The notes beneath the pieces were generated by a model. The model did not search any database. It was not told the origin of the DNA and saw only the letters and a list, made by a program, of their open reading frames with translations. 64,000 nt of DNA, taken from NCBI GenBank assembly GCA_028752905.1, contig JAQNBH010000009.1, positions 44,016,228-44,080,227 on the forward strand, read 5' to 3'. A program made the translations under genes and the position numbers. Shown here one piece after another: positions 1 to 13,100 of the stretch; positions within the stretch are counted from its first letter, which is position 1, and every line of letters begins with the position of its first letter. The DNA comes from Cladorhizidae sp. MBARI D1340-BT2. Its lineage: Eukaryota; Porifera; Demospongiae; Poecilosclerida; Cladorhizidae.

Positions 1-1117
1 AGTACCCTGACAACAATGTCCATACAACTAGTACCCTGACAACAATGCCCATACAACTAGTACCCTGACAACAATGTCCATACAACTAGTACCTTGACAG
101 CAATGTCCATACAACTAGTACCCTGACAACAATGTCCATACAACTAGTACCCTGACAACAATGTCCATGCAACTAGTACCCAGACAACAATGTCCATGCA
201 ACTAGTACCCTGACAACAATGTCCATACAACTAGTACCCTGACAACAATGTCCATGCAACTAGTACCCTGACAACAATGTCCATACAACTAGTACCCTGA
301 CAACAATGTCCATACAACTAGTACCCTGACAACAATGTCCATACAACTAGTGCCCTGACAACAATGTCCATACAACTAGTACCTTGACAACAATGTCCAT
401 GCAACTAGTACCCTGACAACAATGTCCATGCAACTAGTACCCTGACAACAATGTCCATACAACTAGTACCCTGACAACAATGTCCATGCAACTAGTACCC
501 TGACAACAATGTCCATACAACTAGTACCCTGACAACAACAATGTCCATGCAACTAGTACCCTGACAACAATGTCCATACAACTAGTACCCTGACAACAAT
601 GTCCATACAACTAGTACCCTGACAACAATGTCCATACAACTAGTGCCCTGACAACAATGTCCATACAACTAGTACCTTGACAACAATGTCCATGCAACTA
701 GTACCCTGACAACAATGTCCATGCAACTAGTACCCTGACAACAATGTCCATACAACTAGTACCCTGACAACAATGTCCATGCAACTAGTACCCTGACAAC
801 AATGTCCATACAACTAGTACCCTGACAACAATGTCCATACAACTAGTACCCTGACAACAATGTCCATGCAACTAGTACCCTGACAACAATGTCCATACAA
901 CTAGTACCCTGACAACAATGCCCATACAACTAGTACCCTGACAACAATGTCCATACAACTAGTACCTTGACAACAATGTCCATACAACTAGTACCCTGAC
1001 AACAATGTCCATGCAACTAGTACCCTGACAACAATGTCCATACAACTAGTACCCTGACAACAATGTCCATACAACTAGTACCCTGACAACAACAATGTCC
1101 ATACAACTAGTACAATG
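1..1117. repeat. 29-bp minisatellite, about 38 copies
   Basis: Head-to-tail copies of a 29-bp unit containing ccctgacaacaatgtccata, with a few substitutions (ccttgac, atgcccat, catgcaac) and occasional 3-bp CAA insertions. The array runs off the left edge and stops 12 bp before the last SHPRH exon seen here, so it fills the start of the following SHPRH intron. Some blocks of several units recur with the same variants (for example around 350-420 and 640-710), which indicates higher-order duplication. Confidence 0.97.
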
Positions 1118-1128
1118 TAATGGATCAC

Positions 1129-4100
1129 CTTCTCCAAGTTCTTGAGGTAGATCATCTGGCCCACATGTTTCTTCAGCTCCACCAAGTAGCCATCCCTGTC
1201 GTGCATCCACTGTGCCAGGCGAAACTGCACCTGCTCAGAGACCACATGATCACATGACTGTCACATGACCTCCAAAAGCAATCACACCACTTGCCTCGAA
1301 TGGAAACAATCCTTGAGGGTAGCTGATGTCGTGGTTGACGTCATAGTCTGTGTAGAAGTGAAGTTTAGTGCTGGCCTGAGTGAGCTCATACAGCGTGCCA
1401 AGCCTGTACTCCAGCTTCAGCCAGAGCTGCCTCATGACCTGGTCACACACACACACACACACCACATGCATCTCACACACACAGTCATATATACACACTC
1501 ACACATGAACTTCATATGTACACACACACTCATACACACACACCACATGCATCTCACACTTGTATATTCACCCAAACGCTCACACATCATAGACACATTC
1601 ACACACACACTCATACACACACACACACACAGTCATATATACATACACACTCACACATGAACTTATGCACACATACACACTCACTCATATACTGTATATA
1701 CATATATACACATGAACTCATACACACACACTCATGCACACACAGTACACACTCACATACACAAACTCTAACTCATACATTCACACACTCACACACACAT
1801 TCATATACAGGCACACACACACACACACAGTCATATATACATACACACTCACACATGAACTTATGCACACACACACACTCATATAATGTATATACATATA
1901 TACACATGCACTCATACACACACACTCATGCACACACAGTACACACTCACACACATACATACACACACTCTAACTCACACATACTTACACACACTCACAT
2001 ACAGGCACACACACCCTCATCACAGGCACACACACACACACTCACTCATACTGTATATACATTATACACATGCACTCACACACACACACTCATGCACACA
2101 CAGTATACACTCACACACATACATACACACACTCTAACTCATACATTCGCACACACACTCACATACAGGCACACACACACACACACACACACACTCACTA
2201 CAGGCACACACACACACACACTCACATACAGGCACACACACACACACACACTCACAGGATATTCCTTCCTAAGAGACTCCAAGTAGGCCATGAAGAGCTG
2301 GCCGGCCTGCACCAAGGACTTGGGTGCCCCTAGAGCGCATACACACACACACACACAACAATTATAAGAGAACTTCATAGTGTTTACACCTCTTCTCACG
2401 TTTGCGTCGAGAAAGCATCAACAAGGTCTTCAGCAGCTGCTCTACCTTACTTGGGACCCGCGATCCAGTGACAACCCTCGAGTCACAAGACGTATAAAAT
2501 CACATAACAAACAGAGTCACATTACAGAATCACATGCCAGAATCGCATTACGCAATCACATGACATAGAATCACATGATGTTTACATATACGTACAAGTA
2601 GTTCCAGGTGATGAGCACTGCATGCACATTGGCACACCATGTACTGTATATATTCAGTAGTTTGGGATTTTTTCCAAGTTGCTAAATAATTTTCATGGGT
2701 TGAATCAACCACGAAGATATATCTCACGAAATATTTATGAAACCGAATAATTAGAACATCAGAATGACATACAGAAAGAGCACATGTATGCATGTACCCG
2801 GAATCCTGTGTTTCCTAACTATCTACCCGGGAATCCTGTGTTACCTAACTATCTACCCAGGAATCCTGTGTTTCCTAACTATCTACCCGGGAATCCTGTG
2901 TTACCTAACTATCTACCCAGGAATCCTGTTTCCTAACTATCTACCCGGGAATCCTGTGTTTCCTAACTATCTACCCGGGAATCCTGTGTTTCCTAACTAT
3001 CTACCCAGGAATCCTGTGTTACCTAACTATCTTCTGTTCTACAAGTGCTGTGCATCACAATCTGACCAAGAGTTTGCTATGTCTCTTCGCAAGTACTTTA
3101 AGCCTACAAATGGACTGCCTGATCCCAAAGGTCCTGCTATCAGGTCCTGCTATCAGCATCGCTTTGCTCACAGGCATAGCAGCAGCCAATGGAGAGGTAG
3201 AAGAGCTAGTAGCTAATGGACAGATTGAAGAACTGCAAGAGCAACGCTGTCTTTCTTGACTTCTACTGCGTTCCTTTCATTGACATGATCAGGTTCTCGT
3301 GCACTGCTAGCTGCTCTCCAATGGCTCCATCAGACATGATAGCCATGGATACAGCAGTTGCACGTGCTAGATGCTCTCCAATGGCTGGCTGCCCCCAGAT
3401 GTGGTAGAAGACATGATAGCCATGGATACAGAAGTTGCACGTGCTAGATGCTCTCCAATGGCTGGTTGCCCCTAGATGTGGTAGTCATGGATACAGCAGT
3501 TGTTGTTTTCTTCAAACGCGTCCAACTCTTGGTCTCCTACTTCTCCGGAAACAGATTTTTTTTTAATGTGTGTGCTATTTTTCCGTGCATTATTTTTTCT
3601 TGGGCAACCAGAACAGCGAAGATTTGGCAAAATAAAATTTATTTTCACAATATATAATTTCCTAAACTACGGTAAGGTATGGTTGCTGTGCACACATGAA
3701 ATAAGGCATGGGTGTGCATACATGTGCACACATGAAATAAGGCATGTGGGTGTGCATACATGTGCACACATGAAATAAGGCATGTGGGTGTGCATACATG
3801 TGCACACATGAAATAAGGCATGGGTGTGCATACATGTGCACACATGAAATAAGGCATGTGTGATGTGCACACAAGAAGTAGAGATACTAAATCAACACAG
3901 AAGTGTGGATATACATAAGAAGGGTTTTCAAGAGATTGAATCAGTCACATGAGATCTACATAAGTCAGGTGACATTAAGGCAAATATAGTCACATGATCA
4001 CAATAATATCTTACTCGGTGTTAGCTCCTTCCTCGTAGTGAGAGAAGAGCGACTCCTCATAGGCCATCATTACAGACTGCGAGAGGCACAAACCACACCT

Positions 4101-7100
4101 ATACAACCGTACACAAAAGAGGGTGTGGTCAACAGGTCCAATCGATAAGTATGCGAGATGAATCTGAATCTTACTTGCGCTTGTAACTGAGAGCTACAGC
4201 AGGATCGAGGTGGCACGCAATAGCTTCCTCTAACAGTTCAGCGGAGCGAGAAGGGTCACAGAGGTCGTTCAGGGAGTGCCACACCTCTTCACATGCCGAC
4301 TGCATGTTATGGTATCGTGTGAAGAAAGAGGCATTGGAAATAAGTGGAGGAGAGAAGAGAGATAGGAAGGATGGAAGAGAAGGGGGAAGGATGGAAGACG
4401 GAAAGGAGAGAAGAGTGAGAGAGAGCAAAGGAGAAGAAAGCGAGAGGAAGGAGAAGAGAAAGAGGAAGATGAGAAGATAGAGGAAGGAGAGAAGACAGAG
4501 GAAGAAGGATAAGAGATGAAGGAGAAGAAAGAGGAAGGGAGAAGAGAGAGAAAGAGAGAAGTGAGGGGGAAGGAGAGAAGATAGAGAGGAAGGAGAGAAA
4601 AAAGAGGGAAGGGAGAGAAGAGCGAGAGAAAAGGAAAGAGAAGAGACGAGAGGAAGGAAGAGAGAAATAGAAAAGAGACAAGAGAGAGGGGAAGGAGAGA
4701 GGAAGAAGGAGAAGAGAGTAGAGGAGAAGAAAGAGGAAGGTGGGAAGGAGAGAAGAGAGAGAGGAAGGAATGAAGAGAGAGGGGAAGGTGAGGAGAGAGG
4801 GCTAGACCTAGGACTGGGGTTAGGGGGAAGGAGGAGAAAAAAGAGCGAGGGGAAGGAGAGAAGAGAGAGGTAAGAGAAAAGACAAATGAAGGAGAAGAGA
4901 ATGAAGAAGAAAGAGTGAAAGCGGGGGAGACAGAAAGAAGAGGAAAGGGGAGAAGAGCAGAGGAGAGAGAGGAAGATGAGAGAGGATGAAAAGTGGGTAG
5001 AACAGAAGAAGGTGAAAAGGAGAGAAGGAAACGAAGAGATGCACATACCTCCATTTTGTCAATATTTAGGCCAATGTCAGAGGCCACATGATTAAGGCTC
5101 TTGTACTGACTGCAAGTGAGGAGGACACGTGTACAGAGAGTGCAAGCAAATGTTCACCATTATGCTGACAATCCTGTTCCTTTAAATACAGACACACACT
5201 CACCACAAGTGAAGGCGCATGATGGCTTGCAAGGCATCATCTCGACCCCACTTCTTCAGCCACATCACTAGGGCAACCCACAAGGAGGTGGGCTTCTTCT
5301 GGTGATCAGAACAAGAAGTGCTGGAGGCTAAATAATAAATAGATCGTCATGTCGAATGAATTTAGTCTACTACTACTACTACTATGTAACACACACACAT
5401 GCACACACACACACACACAGCCTTACCTCTTTCTACAGGTACCTCCTCACTCTTCCCCTTCTCCTCCACCTCTCCCATATCTGCTTCACCCTTCACGTCC
5501 TCTTCCTTAACCTTCTCTTCCAAAGACGGTTGTGGCTCACGTCTTGTGCTCCTGTTCTCACCTTCTTCCTCCTTCTCTTTCCTCTCTCCTTGACACTGAA
5601 GCATATCTCCCAAGCTCTGCTGAGCCTATATCAGAAGTTGGGAGGTGCCACGAAGAAGATGACGATAGGTACGGTTACATAGGAGAAGGGAGAAAAGGGT
5701 TATGGGAAGGAGGGGCTAATAAAATGAAAGGAGGTAGGGGTTAAGAAAATGAGGAGGGAAGAATGAGAGGGAGAGATTATGAAAGTAAGAGGAAGAGGGG
5801 TTAAGAAATGCAAGGAGAGATGGGTTAAGAAAATGAGAGAATGGGTTTAAAAAAGTGATAGGAGGGAAGGGTTAAGAAAATGGAGGCTAAGACAATGGGA
5901 TACTGGTATGGAGGGAGGAGAGAGAAGGCTTGAGTGAGGAGAGAGAAGGCTTGAGAGAGGGGAGAGAGAAGGCTTGAGAGAGGAGAGAGAAGGCTTGAGA
6001 GAGGAGAGAGAAGGCTTGAGAGAGGAGAGAGAAGGCTTGAGAGAGGAGAGAGAAGAGGAGAGAGAAGGCTTGAGTGAGGAGAGAGAAGGCTTGAGTGAGG
6101 AGAGAGAAGGCTTGAGAGAGGAGAGAGAAGGCTTGAGAGAGGAGAGAGAAGGCTTGAGAGAGGAGAGAGAAGGCTTGAGAGAGGAGAGAGAAGACTTGAG
6201 AGAGGAGAGAGAAGGCTTGAGTGAGGAGAGTGGACGTGGTGTGTCTGTACCTTCTGCTTGGCTTGAACAACTACATTTTTTCTGGCTTGCAGAAGCTCCA
6301 TGGCTGCCTTCACATTCTCCTCCTCTCTCTTGCTGTACTCCTCACGAAGCCTCAAGGCCTGCACACACCACACACACACACACACACTTCACACACCCTG
6401 GGGAGGTGATCTAACAGTGACCACACCTTACCTCTTCCATCAGGATGTAATCTCTCAGGTAGTAGTTCGGATCACGAGACCCCTCCCTCTCTGCAGGATT
6501 CGACAACGCTCCTTCCTGTATCTTAGTTGCTGGTGTAGATTCCTTGACTTCCCGAGTCCCAGGCGCCACGCCCACTTCTTCTACATCCATGCCAGTGGGC
6601 TCCTCCAGAGCCACCGCCACAGATACAAGCCTCCTCTCTCCATCTCCCTGCACTGCTGCCTGTTCTTCCCCATCAGACAGGCCAGTCTCCATCGCATGAC
6701 CTTCACATACCTCCCCCATCTCCTTGACTTCATCCTCCCCGCTCTCCGCCTGCAACGCAGCCTCGGACTCCTCCCAATCCTCAGGGCACCCAAGCGTCCC
6801 ACATTCACTCGACTTAGAATCTGACGCGCTCTCAACACCGTCCGATTTCCTGGGCCACACCCCATCTGGCAGCAGCACGGTGAGGTTCTCCAGCGTGTGG
6901 ATGCGCTGGAGCTTGTCACACTCCACTTGGTGATGTTTGTACTCTTGCCAGAGGTCCATGGCTTCACGGTAACGACACATAGCTTCATATGGCTGCACAC
7001 AAGGACAACGTCAATGCTTCACTACACCTGCAGTCACAAATCACACACACACACACTCTCTCTCTCTCACTCACCTTCTTCTGAAGTGTGAGGAGACCAG

Positions 7101-10100
7101 CCAGGCCATTGAGGGTGGAGACTAGCTGCCGCAGAGACTCGCGTGCATCCATCTTGGCCTGTTGGATCAGTTTGACCAGTAGATACTCCATTGTCACTGT
7201 CCTATGCATCACACACATCATGAGAAATGTGAGAAGAGGTGGAGAGAGAGGAGGGGGGAAATAGGTGAGGTGAAGAAAAGGAGGTGGAAGAGAGAGGTGT
7301 GGGGGGGAGGAAGGGAGAGAAGAACGGGAAAAGAGGAGCAGAAGAAATAGAGGACAAGGAGAGCGAGGAGGGTGGGGGGGATTTGAAAAAGAAGGTGAGA
7401 AAAATAAGCACAGAGAGGATAAAGGAACGTCAAAAGTTCCCACTCACTTCTTGGTGAGATCCTGCAACAAGTAGCCTGACTTAACCATGCTAGGAGTGCA
7501 GCAGGCTTGTCGTAGAGAGTGCAGTGGGGTCAAGAACTGTGTAGTATGTGCATGGGGGGCAGAACAAGAAGTGTGAGCACAACAGGAAGTGTGAGTCAGC
7601 ACAACAGGAAGTGTGTGTCAGCACCAGCGTGTGTCAGCACCAGCACAACAGGAAGTGTGTGTGTCACCACCAGTACAACAGGAAGTGTGTGTTAGTACCA
7701 GCACAACAGGAAGTGTGGGTGTGTCGGTACCAGAACAACAGGAAGTTATGTTAGCACAACAGGAAGTGTGTATGTCAGCACCAGCACAACAGGAAGTGTG
7801 GGTGTGTCAGCACCAGCACAACAGGAAGTGCGTGTCACCACCAGCACAACAGGAAGTGTGTGTTAGTACCAGCACAACAGGAAGTGTGGGTGTGTCGGTA
7901 CCAGAACAACAGGAAGTTGTGTTAGCACAACAGGAAGTGTGTATGTCAGCACCAGCACAACAGGAAGTGTGGGTGTGTCAGCACCAGCACAACAGGAAGT
8001 GTGGGTGTGTCAGCACCAGCACAACAGGAAGTGTGTGTCAGCACCAGCACAACAGGAAGTGTGGGTGTGTCAGCACCAGCACAAGTGAACACACACATGC
8101 ATGCCTGGTCTTACTGTCAGCATTGCTCTGTACGACATGCTGGAGAGTGCTGTGTCATCAGCTGGCCAAGTGAAAGTGGATGCACGAGTCATGCACGTCT
8201 CCTGCTGTCGACGGTAGAAGTATTCCTCCACACTCCTGAAACACACCAAGTGCACGTGCTCAGTCTGCACAGGCAGCTGCAGCTAGAGGACACAGACACA
8301 CACAGCAATACATCATGACCAGCTCCTCTTCCACCTTCCCTTTGCTCCATAGCACACCCACATGTATGCATTTAACACTTCATTTGGTTTGTAAGGCGAG
8401 TATACAAATCAATGAGGGGAGAGAGGAGTCCAGGGTCTTCTTGCCATGCACAATCACTTGGCCTCATAGATGGGTGGAACAAGATAATAAGCTGGGGTGG
8501 GTTGTGAGGTGGTTGATGATGATACAACAATAAGGGATGATGGTCAAGTGTTTCTGCTGGTCCTGGTTGTCCATCTTATGGGGGCCTTGAGTTGCCAGCT
8601 TTGCTGACCCCATCATTAGCGGTCTGTCCTGCAGTTTCTTGAAATCCGACATGTGGGGAAGACCACATGAGCCTACCCGGGCATGTGGGGAAAAGCACGT
8701 GAGCCTACCCCGGGCATGTGGGGAAGACCACATGAGCCTACCCCGGGCATGTGGGGAAGACCACATGAGCCTACCCTGGGCATGTGGGGAAGACCACATG
8801 AGCCTACCCGGGCATGTGGGGGAGACCACATGAGCCTACCCCGGGCATGTGGGGAAGACCACATGAGCCTACCCTGGGCATGTGGGGAAGACCACATGAG
8901 CCTACATGTACCTCGACAGTAATGAGTCCGGCCCTGTAGCCAGTCTTTTTGATGTCGGACAAGAGACCTGCATATTTGGTGGTCTTCCTGCTGGCAGCCT
9001 CCTCCATTAGGGAGTTGTGTGAGATGGTTAGTTCAAGCATGGTCATTCTGTGTTTTGCTATCATCCCCACCATTCACTCCTCTCCACTCATACTCCCTCC
9101 TCCCCTCACACACGTCCACTCTCACTCACACCCCTCACACTGCTCAGGACTTCACCCTCACTCACTCCACCCTCTCACTCACTACTCCCCTCACACTCGT
9201 CCAACTTCGCTCTCCCTCCTTCACCCTCAGACTCACTCCTTTACGCTCACTCACTCCACCCTCACCACCCACCACCCCCCCCCCCCCCACCCCCCTCATG
9301 TGCTTGCTACCTTCCTAAAGGTCCACCACTGCACTACATCACCTCCCCACCCCTCCTCCTCACCTCCTGGGACACGTCAGCCTTGGAATTTCTCCACATT
9401 AAGTGAGAGAAGACACTGACCATGGGGAGCTCGCGTCCCCGAGTGAGTGGAGTCCAGAGCAGGCGCTGATACCACTCGTGCATGTGGTAGGGCTCCACCC
9501 CCAAGAAGAGCAGCAGTCCATACAAATCTAGAAGTAGGAACATCGAGGGAGAAGAGAGTGGGCGGCGAGAGAAAAGGAGGAAAGAGGAAGACAACACACA
9601 TGATGGCATGGTGGGAGAGCGGGCAAGAAGGTGGCAGCAAGGTGACGAGGAAAGTTAGGGGAATAGAGGGGGGAGTTGAAAAAAAGAAAGCAACCCCCCC
9701 CCCCCCCCCCAAGTTTGTGCTGTGCATCTTTCCAGTGCTTAACCTCTGAGATCCTTCTGTATGGGAGTGCCTGTCACACACCATCTGTTCACAGTGCTCA
9801 GCTTCCTCACCATCTCAGCAGCCCTAACTGTTGTGTTCTCCACCATCTGAGCCTCATCCAGCACAATCTAAACAACAACAACACAACACAACAATATAAA
9901 CCTCGCCCCCCACATGCTATGCGTGACACACCCTCCACCAGTGCAGGGCAGGGAGAGGACTGGGAAAGTACTGGAATCGTTTAGGGTGGCGGAGTTTCTT
10001 GTAGAAGTCTTGATGACTGGTCACATGATAAAGTTCTGAGCGGAGGATCTCGTAGCTAACAAGCACCACGTCGCAGGCAGCGAGGAGCAATGGAGACACA

Positions 10101-13100
10101 TACTCCTTGGCCACTCCCTGGTACAACTACAGGAGGAGATATTAGGTCAGAGTGCAATAAAGTCAACAAACTTTGGTTTAAAAAGACAGTCTATAGAAAA
10201 TGCACATACTATTACTCTGAGGACACCATCAAAGGTGTGAGCCTCTATCTCTTCCTTCCATTGCTCACAGATTGCTCGCGGGCAGATGACAAGAGTAGCT
10301 CCACAAGGGAGGGGCTGCGGGAGGAAGGGGGAAGAGAAGGGGGAAGCGAGTCAGAGGGGGTGGGAGAGAAGGGAACAGGGGAGAGGAATGAAAGAGGAAA
10401 GGGAAAGAGGCAAGAGGAAAGAAAGGGAGGGAGGAGAGAGGAAGGGGTTGGGGAAAGAGAGGGGAAGGGGGTTAAGTGGGAGGGAAAGGGGGGTAAGTGG
10501 GAGGGGAAGGGGTTAAGTGGGAGGGGAAGGGAGTTAAGTGGGAGGGGAAGAGGTGGGAGGGGAATGGGAGTTAAGTGGGAGGGGGAGGGGTAAGTGGGAG
10601 GGAAAGGTTAAGTGGGAGGGGTAAGTGGGAGGGGATGGGGCCATAAATAAAATTTATGGTGTATGTATGTTCCATAAAGAGCCCACCTCCTTCAGGAGGC
10701 ACTTAATGCAGATGAAGATGTTGCTCTCCTTCTTGGAGTGGGCGGAGCAACTGATGTGCTGCCAGATCAGGCACCTCTCACACTCCACCCAACCCTCGCC
10801 AGGCAGGGACTCCGTGGCTCCACACAAACATAACTCCTCCCCTTCCTCCTGGGTGGATGCCTCCTTGATCTCTTTTCCTTCTTCCTCGTCTCCCACCATC
10901 TTCATTGACTCTTGCTCTTCCCCATCCTCACGTCCTCCCCTTGTTGAACTCGGATTATCCGCTTCATCTTCTGCAATCAAACCACGCCCACCAACAGCCT
11001 CCTCATTGTAGGTGACATGGGAACCAGATATACGGCAAGGATCCATGCCATTCCACTTGTGAGCTAGAATGAGAGCAAGCACTTCCACAGTTTTTCCCAG
11101 GCCCATCTCGTCAGCAAGGATGCCCCCCTTGGGGAGAGGCGGGGCAAGGAAGAAGGTAGTTGAAAACCTAGACAGTCAAACCACATGGTACTCGTGAATG
11201 TATCTATACATGTACATGTATATATATATATGCATGCATGTATGTATGTAGATACATGACCGTGTCTGTCTATACATGTATAATCTATATAGAATGCATG
11301 CATGTAGATACATGACTGTGTCTATACATGTATGATGTATATGTATGCATGCATGCATGTATGTAGATACATGACTGTGTCTATATGTCTATACATGTAT
11401 GATGTATATATATGCATGTATGTGTAGATACATGACTGTGTCTATATGTCTATACATGTATGATGTATATAGATATATATGTATGCATGTACGTGTATGT
11501 ATGTAGATACATGACTGTGTCTGTCTATACATGTATGATGTATATATATGCATGTATGTGTAGATACATGACTGCATCTATACATGTATGATATATATAT
11601 GTATGTATGCATGCATGTAGATACATGACTGTGTCTGTCTATACATGTATAATCTATATAGAATGCATGCATGTAGATACATGACTGTGTCTATACATAT
11701 ATGATGTATATATATGTATGCATGTATGTATGTAGATACATGACTGTCTGTCTATACATGTATGATGTATATATATATATGTATGCATGCATGTATGTGT
11801 ATACATGACTGTGTCTGTCTATACATATAGGTATGTGTATGTATGTCTATACATGTGTACATACTTTTATGCTTATATATGCATGTACATGTATGTACAT
11901 GTATGTATGTAGATATATGTGTGTATACATGCAGTATGTATATGCATGTATGTAGATACATGTATGTGTATATACATGTATGCATATATGCCTATACATG
12001 TATGTATGTAGATACAGGTGTATATACATGCAATATGTATATGCATGTATGCCTATGCATGTATGTACATGTATGTAGTTTGTATATACATGTTTGCATA
12101 TATGCCTATACATGTATGTAGTGTATGTAGATTCATGTATGTATGTAGTGACATGTATGTGCATGTATGCCTATACATGTATGTAGTGTATGTAGATTCA
12201 TGTATGTATGTAGATACATGTATGTTTATATGCATGCATGTATGTCTGTACATGTATGTATTTAGATACATGTGTGTACCAGCAAGCAAGACAGATGGCA
12301 AGCAAGGCAGATGCAGCCTGGTTGTTCTTAACCTGGCTGTGAAGGGGTTGAAGTAGACTTGCTGTACAGCCATCTTGCAGTTCACTGGCAACTTCCTCCA
12401 CAAGACATGCAATTCACACTTCCCCTCATCAGCCCCTCCCTCTCCTGCATCAGCCACACCCTCTTTCTGCAGCATCCAAGCCAGCGCCTTTGACTGATAG
12501 CCCCTCAGGGTGGCCAGGAGACCAGGGATGATGACGGGAGGATTCAGAGGCGAACTGGCACTGTCCTCCCCCTCGGCTCTCCATTGCCCTTGCTCCAGTT
12601 GCTGTCTCTGTCGGACGTCTTTGTAAAACTTCTGCACTTGTCCTGCCGCAGATGTCTGGCCTTTATCAGCACAGGGACTGCAGCAAGCTGTAAACATGAA
12701 TAAAACACGAGTGGGTGGAAGTAGGTGCTTTGCTACACATGCAGTGCTAGCAAGAACAGTGTTAGCAGTTCATTCTGTCTCCAAAGTGCACACACGATCA
12801 CCTCCCAGGTGCAGGTGAGCAATGGCTTTACAACCATACACGTCCACGTAGACCGCAGACAACCCCCTGATCATCTATAGTCACCAGCAGACAAGACAAT
12901 GGTTTCCCAAGTTCTTGCCCAGCCTAAGCCCTGAGTAGGGCTAGTTATCCACATACCACCAGACCTCCCTAGCCAGGATCATCTCTATAGCACCACCAGA
13001 CCTCCCTCGCCAGGATCATCTCTATAGCATTACCAGATCTCCCTAGCCAGGATCATCTCTATAGTTACCAGACCTCCCTAGCCAGGATCATCTCTATAGC

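Noticed and set aside
1516..2286. 256-codon Thr/His-rich frame
   Set aside because: CA microsatellite in a SHPRH intron.
8804..9073. Extra SHPRH exon ([15 protein letters not shown]...)
   Set aside because: SHPRH exons 9364-9527 and 8115-8282 join in phase and match the family without it; the sequence matches LINE ORF tails.
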